From an uncultured Propionibacteriaceae bacterium (lineage in GTDB: Bacteria; Actinomycetota; Actinomycetes; Propionibacteriales; Propionibacteriaceae), in the NCBI GenBank assembly GCA_937859105.1, contig CALMAD010000484.1, forward strand, positions 1-5,655: 5,655 bases of DNA, given 5' to 3'. Under the pieces are notes generated by a model. The model was given only the letters and a program-made list of their open reading frames with translations, searched no databases and was not told where the DNA came from. How positions within the stretch are numbered: position 1 is the first letter of the stretch; each line of letters opens with the position of its first letter. Below are positions 1 through 5,655 of the stretch, in pieces. A program made the translations under genes and the position numbers.

Positions 1-82
1 CGTCCGCGGTGGCGTCCGCGCCGCCATCCAGGGCCACGGCGTCCGCGAGACCGGCACGACGGGGCGTGGTGAAATAGGGCGC
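1..82. other. Left-edge sequence, no assignable gene
   Basis: This short stretch precedes the membrane glycosyltransferase gene. On the + strand one frame runs from the window edge to a TAG at 75-77 and a second to a TGA at 70-72, so the tail of an upstream + gene could end here. The frame of the next gene is also open back to the edge, but it holds no ATG, GTG or TTG before 83. One minus-strand frame is open through the stretch as well, with a GTG at 37-35. None of the possible peptides is recognisable, so no gene is called. I see no terminator hairpin and no convincing promoter. Confidence 0.4.
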
Positions 83-1375
83 GTGTCGAGGCGAACGGTC
101 ACCGTCGAGGGCGTGCTCGGGATGGTGCTGCTCTGGGCCGTCGCGAAGGCGTTCTCCATCTGGGCGTACGTGCTGCGCCCCGGCGAGTACTCCGACACCT
201 ACTACTACTTTCTCCAGATCGAGAAGGCCAAACAGATCGGCGGCAGCCTCGCGACGATCTTTCCCGAGTACCCCACCCCGGCCGCCTGGTTGCTGATGCT
301 GCCGTCGTGGCTCGGCGCGGAGGGGTACGAGGGCTACCGGGCGGGCTTCCTCGTGCTGGTCACGCTGTTCGACGCCGCCTTCACCGCGCTCCTCATCGCG
401 CGGACCGGCCCGATCGGCGTCGCCGGCTGGGTGCTGCTCGTCACGCTCTCCGGACGGCTCGCCCTGCTCCGGTTCGACATCGTCCCCGCGGTGCTCGCCG
501 GGGCGGCCGTCCTGCTGCTGTTGGAGCGTCGCTTCGTCGCCGCCGGCCCCGTGATCGCCGCCGCGACCGCGCTCAAGGTCTGGCCCCTCCTGCTGTTCCC
601 CCTGACGCTCGCCCGTCGCGGACGCCGCGTCGCCGCGACCCTCGCCACGATCGGAACCGGCGTCCTGCTGGCCGCCCTCAGCGTCTGGGACGCCGGGCTC
701 ACGCGCCTCTTCTCCCCGCTCAGCTACCAGAGCCTGCGCGGCCTGCAGATCGAGGCGGTCGTCGCGACGCCCGCGATGTGGCGACGCCTCACCGACCCCT
801 CGTATTCCGTGTTCTTCTCCCAGTGGAACGCCTACGAGGTCGCCGGGCCGGCCGTCCCGGCCCTCCTCCTCGTCGCGGACGCCGCCCTCCTCGCCGGCCT
901 CGCCGTCTTCGCGCTCGTGCTGGTGCGCTGGTTCGCCGCAGGCTGCCCGCCGTGGCGCGCAGCCTGGGCGGCGCTGTTCGTGATCGCCATGATGATCGTG
1001 ACCTCCAAGGCGTTCAGCCCCCAGTACATGCTGTGGCTCGCCGCCCCGGCGGTGGTCGTGCTGGGCGTCGCCTGGCGCCGCCCAGCCCCAGACGCCCTCC
1101 CTGAGACTCCCCATCCGGACGCGCCAGGCGCCCCGGACGCCCCCGGCGTCTCCGCACCGGCCGCGGCGACGGCGTCCTATGGCTGCGTCTTCGCGCTCAT
1201 GGCCCTCACCGTGTGGATCTACCCCGTGACCTACGACGATTGGCTGTTCCACAACGCCCGACGCCCCGTGGTGCTGGTCACGGCCCGCAACGCGCTGCTC
1301 GTCGCCTACACCGTCGCGCTCGCCTGGCTGGCCCTGCGGACGCCGCCCTCACGGCAACAGGCGGCCACCCGCTGA
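83..1375 (+). CDS. GT87/DUF2029-type polytopic membrane glycosyltransferase (putative mannosyltransferase)
   Basis: Integral membrane protein of 430 residues. GT87 enzymes are GT-C fold transferases that use polyprenyl-phosphate sugars, often polyprenyl-phosphate-mannose, to glycosylate lipids or cell-wall glycans outside the membrane. Evidence seen: TM1 at about residues 11-31, then an acidic loop with Asp38 (YSDTYYY), where GT-C enzymes keep their catalytic aspartate. It is followed by EYP at 62-64, RFD at 130-132, KVWP at 165-168, RGLQIE at 219-224 and SKAFSPQY at 308-315, all typical of this family. Many hydrophobic segments follow in between, with two more at about 366-385 and 398-420. 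A Pro/Ala/Asp-rich loop at about 332-365 lies before these last two helices and looks like a lineage-specific insertion. The GTG start leaves a short basic N-terminus before TM1. Its Shine-Dalgarno is poor (AGGG only 3 bases away), so GTG 113 or ATG 122 remain possible. The acceptor and sugar are unknown. It ends 66 bases before the sugar genes. Confidence 0.8.
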   Translation: MSRRTVTVEGVLGMVLLWAVAKAFSIWAYVLRPGEYSDTYYYFLQIEKAKQIGGSLATIFPEYPTPAAWLLMLPSWLGAEGYEGYRAGFLVLVTLFDAAFTALLIARTGPIGVAGWVLLVTLSGRLALLRFDIVPAVLAGAAVLLLLERRFVAAGPVIAAATALKVWPLLLFPLTLARRGRRVAATLATIGTGVLLAALSVWDAGLTRLFSPLSYQSLRGLQIEAVVATPAMWRRLTDPSYSVFFSQWNAYEVAGPAVPALLLVADAALLAGLAVFALVLVRWFAAGCPPWRAAWAALFVIAMMIVTSKAFSPQYMLWLAAPAVVVLGVAWRRPAPDALPETPHPDAPGAPDAPGVSAPAAATASYGCVFALMALTVWIYPVTYDDWLFHNARRPVVLVTARNALLVAYTVALAWLALRTPPSRQQAATR

Positions 1376-1441
1376 TTTTCGTCAGTGGCGCCCCGTACGC
1401 TGACGGGCACGACCATTCGACGAGGAAAGCAGGTCCTTCTC
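1373..1441 (+). promoter_or_regulatory. Short intergenic leader of the first sugar unit, with inverted repeat
   Basis: The 66 bases between the membrane glycosyltransferase and the first TIM-barrel gene contain a perfect 6-base inverted repeat, CGTCAG at 1380-1385 and CTGACG at 1400-1405, separated by 14 bases. A weak -10-like TACGCT (1396-1401) overlaps the right arm, with a poor -35-like TGATTT 17 bases upstream. The pair could be an operator over a promoter. There is no T-run after the repeat, so it is not a normal intrinsic terminator. The ribosome binding site choices for ATG 1442 are GAGGAAAG (1422-1429, 12 bases away) and AGG (1431-1433, 8 bases away). The promoter reading is inference and weak. 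Confidence 0.25.
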
Positions 1442-2302
1442 ATGTGGACGCTCACGGGTTTCGCCGACGAGATCTCCCACGACTTCACCGAGCAACTCAC
1501 GACGCTCCAGCGCCTCGGGGTCGGCTACCTCGAGTTCCGCAGCGCGTGGGGCACCAAGATTCTCGACCTGACGCCCGAGCAGCTCGACGACGCGAAGCGG
1601 CTGCTCGCTGAGCACGGCGTGCGGGTGTCCTCCATCGGCTCCGATCTGGGCAAGATCCTCATCACCGACGACTTCGAACCGCACCTGCAGCGCACCCGGC
1701 ACGCGGTGGAGGTCGCCCGGTTCTTCGACGCGCCCTTCATCCGCATCTTCAGCTTCTTCATTCCCGAGGGCGACGATCCCGACGCGTACCGCGACGAGGT
1801 CATGGCCCGCACGAAGGCCATGGTCGAGGTCGCCGAATCCGCGGGCGTCACGCTGCTGCACGAGAACGAAAAAGAGATCTACGGCGACGTCCCCCGCCGG
1901 GTGGTCGACCTCATCACCACCATCGACTCCCCGCGATACCGCGGCATCTTCGACCCGGCCAACTACGTCCAGTGCGGCGTCAAGCCGTTCGACGAGGCGT
2001 ACCCGCTGGTGCGCGAGTTCACCGACTACATCCATTGCAAAGACGCGAGCGCCACCGAGTTCGCCAGCGAAGACCAGTTCGCCGGCCACATCAACAAGGT
2101 GCTGCCCTGCGGCGAGGGCGACGGCCAGGTGCGCGAGGTCATCGCGGCGCTCCGCGAGTCGGGCTACGACGGCTTCTTCTCCCTCGAGCCGCATCTCGGC
2201 GACTTCGACGCCTTCGGCGGGCTCTGCGGGCCCGACCTGTGGGGGCAGGCGCACGCCGCCCTCGTGAAGCTGTTCGACGAGCAGGGAATCGAGTACCGAT
2301 GA
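1442..2302 (+). CDS. Sugar phosphate isomerase/epimerase-like TIM-barrel enzyme (AP endonuclease 2 fold), first copy
   Basis: Predicted cytoplasmic, metal-dependent (beta/alpha)8-barrel enzyme of 286 residues, a normal length for the family. Members epimerise, isomerise, dehydrate or hydrate keto-sugars and inososes. Evidence seen: N-terminal GFADEI (6-11), LEFR at 30-33, HEN at 140-142, GIFDPANYVQ at 168-177, YIHCKD at 196-201, GEGDG at 224-228 and SLEPHL at 247-252. By family logic the divalent metal would be held by Glu141, Asp171, His198 and Glu249, all present, so the enzyme looks intact. The ATG at 1442 is preferred over an in-frame GTG at 1385. It has purine-rich ribosome binding sequence upstream and the family N-terminus begins there, while the 19 extra residues look like translated leader. 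Its TGA overlaps the ATG of the dehydrogenase by 4 bases (ATGA), indicating translational coupling. A role in 3-keto-sugar conversion (LgdB- or YcjR-like) is inferred from the neighbours. An inosose enzyme is the alternative. Confidence 0.85.
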   Translation: MWTLTGFADEISHDFTEQLTTLQRLGVGYLEFRSAWGTKILDLTPEQLDDAKRLLAEHGVRVSSIGSDLGKILITDDFEPHLQRTRHAVEVARFFDAPFIRIFSFFIPEGDDPDAYRDEVMARTKAMVEVAESAGVTLLHENEKEIYGDVPRRVVDLITTIDSPRYRGIFDPANYVQCGVKPFDEAYPLVREFTDYIHCKDASATEFASEDQFAGHINKVLPCGEGDGQVREVIAALRESGYDGFFSLEPHLGDFDAFGGLCGPDLWGQAHAALVKLFDEQGIEYR

Positions 2303-3288
2303 CCACCGCCGCCGTGATCGGTTGCGGAGACGTCTCCGCGGTCCACTTCGAGGCGATCGAGGCCATCGACGGCATCGAGCTCGTCGGCGTCTGCGACACC
2401 GACCCGGGGCGGCTCGAGGCGGCCGCCGCGCGCTACGGCGTCCCGGGGTTCGCGACGCACGGCGAGCTGCTCGAGTCGGTCGCGCCCGACGTCGTGCACG
2501 TCACCACGCCGCACCACCAGCACGTGCAGGTCTCCCTCGACGCGCTGGCGGCCGGCGTCCACGTGCTGCAGGAAAAGCCGATCGCGCACACGCTGGAGGA
2601 GGGCCGGCGGCTGGTCGAGGCGGCCGCCACGGCGTCCGCGAAGATCGCGATCTGCTACCAAAATCGCTACAACGTCTCCAGCCAGCAGGTGAAGCGGTTG
2701 CTCGATTCGGGCGAGCTGGGCGAGGTGCACGGCGCGTACGCCTCGGTGGTGTGGACGCGGTCGCCCGGCTATTACCAGGCGCGCCCGTGGCGGGCCCATT
2801 GGGCCGAGGCGGGCGGCGGTCTGCTGATCAACCAGGCGATCCACACGCTCGACCTGCTCCAGTGGCTGCTCGGCGACGTCACCGAGCTCTCCGGGGAGGT
2901 GGCGACGCGGCGGTACGGGGCGGTCTCCGAAGTGGAGGACGCGGCGGAGATCCTGCTGACGCACGCGGGCGGCGTCCGCACGGCGTTCTACGGTACCCTC
3001 GCCGCGCCGCAACATCGTCCGGTCGAGATCGAGCTCGACTGCGAGAACGCGTACGTCGTGATCCGCAACGGGCTGCGCGTCCGTTGGAAGGGCGACCGTC
3101 CTCGTGACAAGTACGCCGAGCGCAAGGCGCCCTCGGAGGGCCGGTCGTATTGGGGGGTGAGCCACGAGCTGCTGATCCGCGACTTCTACGGCTCGCTCGA
3201 CGACCCCGAGCCGTTCTGGATCGGGCCCGCGGAGGCCATGAAGTCGCTGGAGATCCTCAAAGAGGTGTACCGGCAGTCGGGGCTGTGA
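2299..3288 (+). CDS. Gfo/Idh/MocA-family NAD-dependent sugar dehydrogenase/reductase, short copy
   Basis: Predicted cytoplasmic oxidoreductase of 329 residues with an N-terminal Rossmann domain and a C-terminal alpha/beta substrate domain. Evidence seen: AVIGCGDVS at 5-13 (dinucleotide loop), VCDTDP at 31-36 with Asp33 at the end of beta-2, favouring NAD over NADP, TPHHQHV at 70-76, and EKP at 92-94 with Lys93, the usual catalytic lysine. The substrate signature is AGGGLLINQAIHTLDLLQWL at 171-190. His182 sits at the conserved catalytic histidine, but Asn178 takes the position that is Asp in myo-inositol dehydrogenases. The start is fixed by the ATGA overlap with the upstream TIM-barrel gene. 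Longer readings of this frame that begin inside that gene are spurious. It shares a strikingly similar central block with the dehydrogenase at 3421. In an LgdC- or YcjQ-like scheme it would reduce a 3-keto-sugar. The direction and substrate are inference. Confidence 0.88.
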   Translation: MTTAAVIGCGDVSAVHFEAIEAIDGIELVGVCDTDPGRLEAAAARYGVPGFATHGELLESVAPDVVHVTTPHHQHVQVSLDALAAGVHVLQEKPIAHTLEEGRRLVEAAATASAKIAICYQNRYNVSSQQVKRLLDSGELGEVHGAYASVVWTRSPGYYQARPWRAHWAEAGGGLLINQAIHTLDLLQWLLGDVTELSGEVATRRYGAVSEVEDAAEILLTHAGGVRTAFYGTLAAPQHRPVEIELDCENAYVVIRNGLRVRWKGDRPRDKYAERKAPSEGRSYWGVSHELLIRDFYGSLDDPEPFWIGPAEAMKSLEILKEVYRQSGL

Positions 3289-3351
3289 GGGGTGTCCGGG
3301 TCGACCACGCGAACGGTGTACGAACCCCAAGGCAACTCCGGGTAACCCCTC
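3287..3351. repeat. Cluster of short repeats in the intergenic gap, possible operators
   Basis: Several short repeats are packed in about 65 bases. GAGGGGT (3287-3293) and ACCCCTC (3345-3351) are perfect inverted copies. TCCGGGT occurs directly repeated at 3295-3301 and 3337-3343, 42 bases apart, which is close to four helical turns. CGAAC occurs at 3310-3314 and 3321-3325, 11 bases apart, about one helical turn. An imperfect dyad spans 3301-3323 with TCG..CAC and GTG..CGA arms. All lie upstream of the candidate -10. The regulator is unknown, and some repeats may be chance in GC-rich DNA. Confidence 0.35.
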
Positions 3352-3420
3352 GAATCGCTTGTCGCCGCACACTTAGGGTGGCGGCAGCACACGTCTGAAG
3401 CACGCAGCGAAGGAGCTGGC
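3289..3420 (+). promoter_or_regulatory. Intergenic control region with candidate promoter for the second sugar unit
   Basis: This is the longest gap between the sugar genes. A TAGGGT at 3374-3379 fits the actinobacterial -10 pattern TAGRRT and lies 41 bases before the ATG at 3421. The bases at the matching -35 distance (about 3350-3356, TCGAATC) are a poor match, as expected of an activator-dependent or weak promoter. A TTGTCG at 3359-3364 is only 9 bases from this -10 and cannot pair with it. The ribosome binding site AAGGAG at 3410-3415, 5 bases before the ATG, is strong and fixes the downstream start. No T-run follows the inverted repeat upstream, so read-through from the first unit is possible. 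Confidence 0.35.
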
Positions 3421-4587
3421 ATGGCAGAGAACAAGCTTCGCCTGGGCATCATCGGCCTGGGCGCGGAGGGCGGCATGTACGCCCAGTTCATCAAGAGCGG
3501 CATGGTGCCCACGGTGGAGGTCGGCGCGATCTGCGACGTCCTGCCCGAGAAGAAGGCGACGGCGGACGCCCTCGGCGTCCCCTTCTACGACGACTACCGC
3601 CAGATGATCGACTCGGGCGACGTCGAGGCGGTCGTCACGACGGTGCCGCACTACCTGCACCCCGAGATGGGCATCTACGCGCTCGAGCACGGCGTGCACG
3701 CGCTCGTCGAGAAGCCGGTGGGCGTCTACACGAAGCAGGCGCGGGAGCTGATCGACCTGGCCGCGACCAAGCCCGACCTGACGTTCGGCGTGTTCTTCAA
3801 CCAGCGCACCAACCCGCTGTACCGCGACCTCAAGGCGTTGCTCGACTCGGGCGAGCTGGGCGCGCTGCGGCACACCTCGTGGGTCATCACGACCTGGTGG
3901 CGGCCGCAGGGCTACTACGAGCAGTCCGACTGGCGCGCCACGTGGGGCGGCGAGGGCGGCGGCGTCCTGGTGAACCAGGCGCCCCACCAGCTCGACCTGT
4001 GGCAGTGGCTGTGCGGCGTCCCGAAGTCCGTCTTCGCGAAGTGCGCGTTCGGCTTCAAGCGCGACATCGTGGTGGAAGACGAGGTGAACGCCCTCGCCGA
4101 CTTCGGCGACGGGGCCACCGGCTCGTTCATCACCTGCACCAACGACCTGGTCGGGACCGACCGTCTCGAGATCCTGTGCGACGCCGGCAAGATCGTCGTC
4201 GACGACTCCAAGACCGTGACGATCACCCGCCTGAAGAAGCCCGAGCGCGAGATCAGCGACTCGATGGACATGGCGGCGGTCGCCCGGCTCTTCACCGGCC
4301 AGCTCAACACGGCCGAGCTGATGGACGTCGAGACGAAGGACTACGGGTCCGTCTGGGGCGCCCAGCACTGCGAGGTGCTGCGCAACTTCGCGGCGGCCGT
4401 GGCGGGGGAGGAAGAGCTCATCGCTCCCGGCGGCGACGGCATCCACGGCGTCCGGCTGGCGAACGCGATCCACCTGTCGAGCTGGACCGGCGAGGAGGTC
4501 TCGATCGAGCACTTCGACGAGGAACGGTACCTGGCCGAACTCAACAAGCGCATCGCCGACGAGGGCGCGTTCGCGGAGCGGAGCTGA
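3421..4587 (+). CDS. Gfo/Idh/MocA-family NAD-dependent sugar dehydrogenase, long copy
   Basis: Predicted cytoplasmic oxidoreductase of 388 residues, at the long end for the family. Evidence seen: LGIIGLGAEGG at 8-18 (dinucleotide loop), ICDVLPEK at 37-44 with Asp39 favouring NAD, TTVPHYLHP at 73-81, EKP at 97-99 with Lys98 as likely catalytic base, and GEGGGVLVNQAPHQLDLWQW at 177-196. Asn185 and His189 fall at the Asp/His positions of classic inositol dehydrogenases. The C-terminal half is longer than in the copy at 2299 and includes a charged stretch around the DSMDMAAVARLFTGQL segment and an acidic tail. The ribosome binding site AAGGAG lies 5 bases before the ATG. The gene is one base from the next TIM-barrel gene, so the two are surely co-transcribed. 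In a levoglucosan- or YcjS-like scheme it would perform the initial C3 oxidation of a glycoside. Inositol or other polyol dehydrogenase is possible. Confidence 0.88.
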   Translation: MAENKLRLGIIGLGAEGGMYAQFIKSGMVPTVEVGAICDVLPEKKATADALGVPFYDDYRQMIDSGDVEAVVTTVPHYLHPEMGIYALEHGVHALVEKPVGVYTKQARELIDLAATKPDLTFGVFFNQRTNPLYRDLKALLDSGELGALRHTSWVITTWWRPQGYYEQSDWRATWGGEGGGVLVNQAPHQLDLWQWLCGVPKSVFAKCAFGFKRDIVVEDEVNALADFGDGATGSFITCTNDLVGTDRLEILCDAGKIVVDDSKTVTITRLKKPEREISDSMDMAAVARLFTGQLNTAELMDVETKDYGSVWGAQHCEVLRNFAAAVAGEEELIAPGGDGIHGVRLANAIHLSSWTGEEVSIEHFDEERYLAELNKRIADEGAFAERS

Positions 4588-4588
4588 C

Positions 4589-5437
4589 ATGGCGGTGCTC
4601 GGGGTCCAGATGATGATGCTGCGCGAGCAGGTCGCCGAGCAGGGCATGTTCGCCGTGCTGCAGCGGCTGAAGCAGCTCGACATCGACGCGGTCGAGGTCT
4701 CGCAGATTCCGATGGACGCGGCGAACACCGCCGGCCTCGAGCGCGGCCGCGACGAGCTCGGCATCGAGGTGGGCGCCCTGTCGGTCGCACTCAAGGCCGG
4801 GCCGACCGCGACCGGGGATGCGCTCGACGCCGACTTCGACAAGATCGTCGCCGACTGCGCGCGGCTGGGCGTCCGGTTCGTGCGCATCGGCATGATGCCG
4901 TTCACCGCGATGGTCAGCAAGGACGCCTGTGAGGCCTGGGCGGCCGACTGCGAGGACGCCGCCCAGCGGCTCGCCGAGCACGGCATCACGCTGTGCTACC
5001 ACAACCACCACGTCGACCTGGCGCAGTTCGAGGGCGAGCGGGTGTTCGACATCGTCCGGAGGGTCGCGCCGAGCCTGAACTTCGAGGTCGACCTGCACTG
5101 GGTGCAGCGGGGCGGCATGGCCCCGCTCGACATGCTGAAGGCCTACTCGGGGGTCTGCAAGCTGATCCACGTGAAGGATTTCCGTATCGTCCCGCTGCCG
5201 CAGGCGGCCGTCGACGAGATGACGTCCGGCGACCGGGCCGCGGGGTTCGCGATGTTCGTGAACCTGGCCCAGTTCGCCGAGGTCGGCCAGGGCAACATGA
5301 ACTGGCCCGAGTTGCTCCCGGCGTCCGAGGCCGCCGGCGCGGAATACTTCTTCATCGAACAAGACGACACGTACGGCCGCGACCCGTTCGACTGCATCGC
5401 CGACTCGCGGCGCTACCTGGCGTCGATCGGGTACTGA
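4589..5437 (+). CDS. Sugar phosphate isomerase/epimerase-like TIM-barrel enzyme, second copy
   Basis: Predicted cytoplasmic AP endonuclease 2-fold TIM-barrel enzyme of 282 residues. Evidence seen: VEVSQIPM at 35-42, RIGMMP at 99-104, CYHNHHVDL at 136-144, FEVDLHWVQRGG at 165-176, IHVKDF at 193-198, EVGQGNMNWPELL at 231-243, and FIEQDD at 255-260 followed by a tail typical of the family. Likely metal ligands are Asp168, His194 and Glu257. Where the first copy has Glu141 in HEN, this one has Asn139 in HNH, with Asp143 nearby as a possible substitute, so it belongs to a different subfamily and may do a different step. GGAG at 4580-4583 lies 5 bases before the ATG and inside the end of the dehydrogenase gene; the gap is one base. 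It probably acts on the ketone product of that dehydrogenase by beta-elimination, hydration or epimerisation. The exact reaction is inference. Confidence 0.85.
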   Translation: MAVLGVQMMMLREQVAEQGMFAVLQRLKQLDIDAVEVSQIPMDAANTAGLERGRDELGIEVGALSVALKAGPTATGDALDADFDKIVADCARLGVRFVRIGMMPFTAMVSKDACEAWAADCEDAAQRLAEHGITLCYHNHHVDLAQFEGERVFDIVRRVAPSLNFEVDLHWVQRGGMAPLDMLKAYSGVCKLIHVKDFRIVPLPQAAVDEMTSGDRAAGFAMFVNLAQFAEVGQGNMNWPELLPASEAAGAEYFFIEQDDTYGRDPFDCIADSRRYLASIGY

Positions 5438-5447
5438 GGAGGCGTCC

Positions 5448-5655
5448 ATGGAGTCGGTCGAGGTGCGCGGAACGATCAGGCTCGGCCAGTTTCTGCAGGT
5501 CGCGGGGCTGGTCGACTCCGGGTCGCACGCGCACGCGCTGATCGCCGCCGGGGAGGTGCTCGTCGACGGCGCCGTCGAGACCCGGCGCGGGCGGCAGCTC
5601 CACGGCGGCGAGATCATCGAGGTGGGCGGCACCCAGGTGAGCGTGGACGCCGCCG
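5448..5655 (+). CDS. Small S4-domain RNA-binding protein (YbcJ/RlbA-like), cut by the right edge
   Basis: The visible 69 residues start at ATG 5448 and continue past the window. The usual length of such single-domain proteins is about 70-80 residues, so only a short tail is probably missing. Evidence seen: IRLGQFLQVAGLVDSG at 10-25, ALIAAGEVLVDG at 30-41, ETRRGRQL at 44-51 and IIEVGG at 56-61. This is the helix-loop-strand core of the S4 fold with its basic RNA-binding edge. Proteins of this kind bind structured RNA; their partners are mostly unknown. The ribosome binding site GAGGAGG (5436-5442) overlaps the TGA of the TIM-barrel gene and lies 5 bases before the ATG, so the gene is very probably in the same transcript. 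It has no evident role in sugar metabolism. It was found by direct translation of the right edge, since no stop codon falls inside the window. Confidence 0.85.
   Translation, partial: MESVEVRGTIRLGQFLQVAGLVDSGSHAHALIAAGEVLVDGAVETRRGRQLHGGEIIEVGGTQVSVDAA

Noticed and set aside
1..124. Possible minus-strand gene start at the left edge (open frame with PYFTTPRRAG and a GTG at 37-35)
   Set aside because: The translation looks superficially natural, but it is codon-aligned antisense to a GC-biased + frame, has no ribosome binding site before the GTG, and too little of it is visible to judge.
1385..1441. 19-codon N-terminal extension of the first TIM-barrel gene from GTG 1385
   Set aside because: The extra residues do not look like the family N-terminus, the stretch carries the ribosome binding sequence for ATG 1442, and the inverted repeat sits here.
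1972..2298. In-frame upstream extension of the short dehydrogenase
   Set aside because: The extension is Arg-rich out-of-frame reading of the TIM-barrel gene. The Rossmann domain begins properly at ATG 2299, which overlaps the previous stop.
3287..3351. GAGGGGT/ACCCCTC pair as an intrinsic terminator of the first unit
   Set aside because: The 51-base loop is far too long and no T-run follows the right arm.
2164..3372. 402-codon open frame on the minus strand over the short dehydrogenase
   Set aside because: Low-complexity Arg/Val/Leu/Asp-rich translation, fully opposite a motif-complete Gfo/Idh gene; no ribosome binding or family evidence.
3373..4989. 538-codon open frame on the minus strand
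   Set aside because: It lies opposite two clear enzyme genes with intact motifs. Its translation is rich in Arg, Val, Leu and His without any recognisable fold, which is the usual antisense shadow in very GC-rich coding DNA.
4541..5632. 363-codon open frame on the minus strand over the second TIM-barrel gene and the S4 gene
   Set aside because: It has no recognisable domain and is antisense to two well-supported genes; a shadow of the strong third-position GC bias.

Overview
The window is very GC-rich, and nearly every third codon position in the genes is G or C. It has GTG as well as ATG starts, purine-rich ribosome binding sites and a TAGGGT-type -10 candidate. This suggests chromosomal DNA of a high-GC actinobacterium, plausibly of the Micrococcales or Propionibacteriales type. 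The taxonomic guess is inference from composition and protein style. All convincing genes lie on the + strand.

Layout. Positions 1-82 are an edge region with no assignable gene. 83-1375 encodes a multi-pass membrane glycosyltransferase of the GT87/DUF2029 type. 1442-3288 is a two-gene unit: a TIM-barrel sugar phosphate isomerase/epimerase-like enzyme whose stop overlaps the ATG of a Gfo/Idh/MocA dehydrogenase. A 132-base gap (3289-3420) holds repeats and a candidate promoter. 3421-5437 is a second unit with the order reversed: a longer Gfo/Idh/MocA dehydrogenase, then one base later a second, divergent TIM-barrel enzyme. Ten bases further on, at 5448, starts a small S4-domain RNA-binding protein that is cut by the window edge.

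How the genes may work together. Two NAD-type dehydrogenases and two metal-dependent TIM-barrel enzymes side by side is the gene complement known for 3-keto-sugar routes. Examples are the levoglucosan pathway LgdA/LgdB1/LgdB2/LgdC (oxidation, beta-elimination, hydration, reduction) and the E. coli YcjQRS guloside-to-glucoside pathway. Inositol/inosose metabolism uses the same families and is the main alternative. The best supported statement is a cytoplasmic carbohydrate module that probably oxidises a sugar ring hydroxyl to a ketone, rearranges, eliminates or hydrates it, and reduces it again. The substrate cannot be read from the sequence. No transporter, kinase, glycosidase or regulator lies in the window. 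The GT87 gene and the S4 gene are probably neighbours by position, not members of the pathway. No tRNA, rRNA, insertion sequence, CRISPR array or convincing intrinsic terminator was seen.
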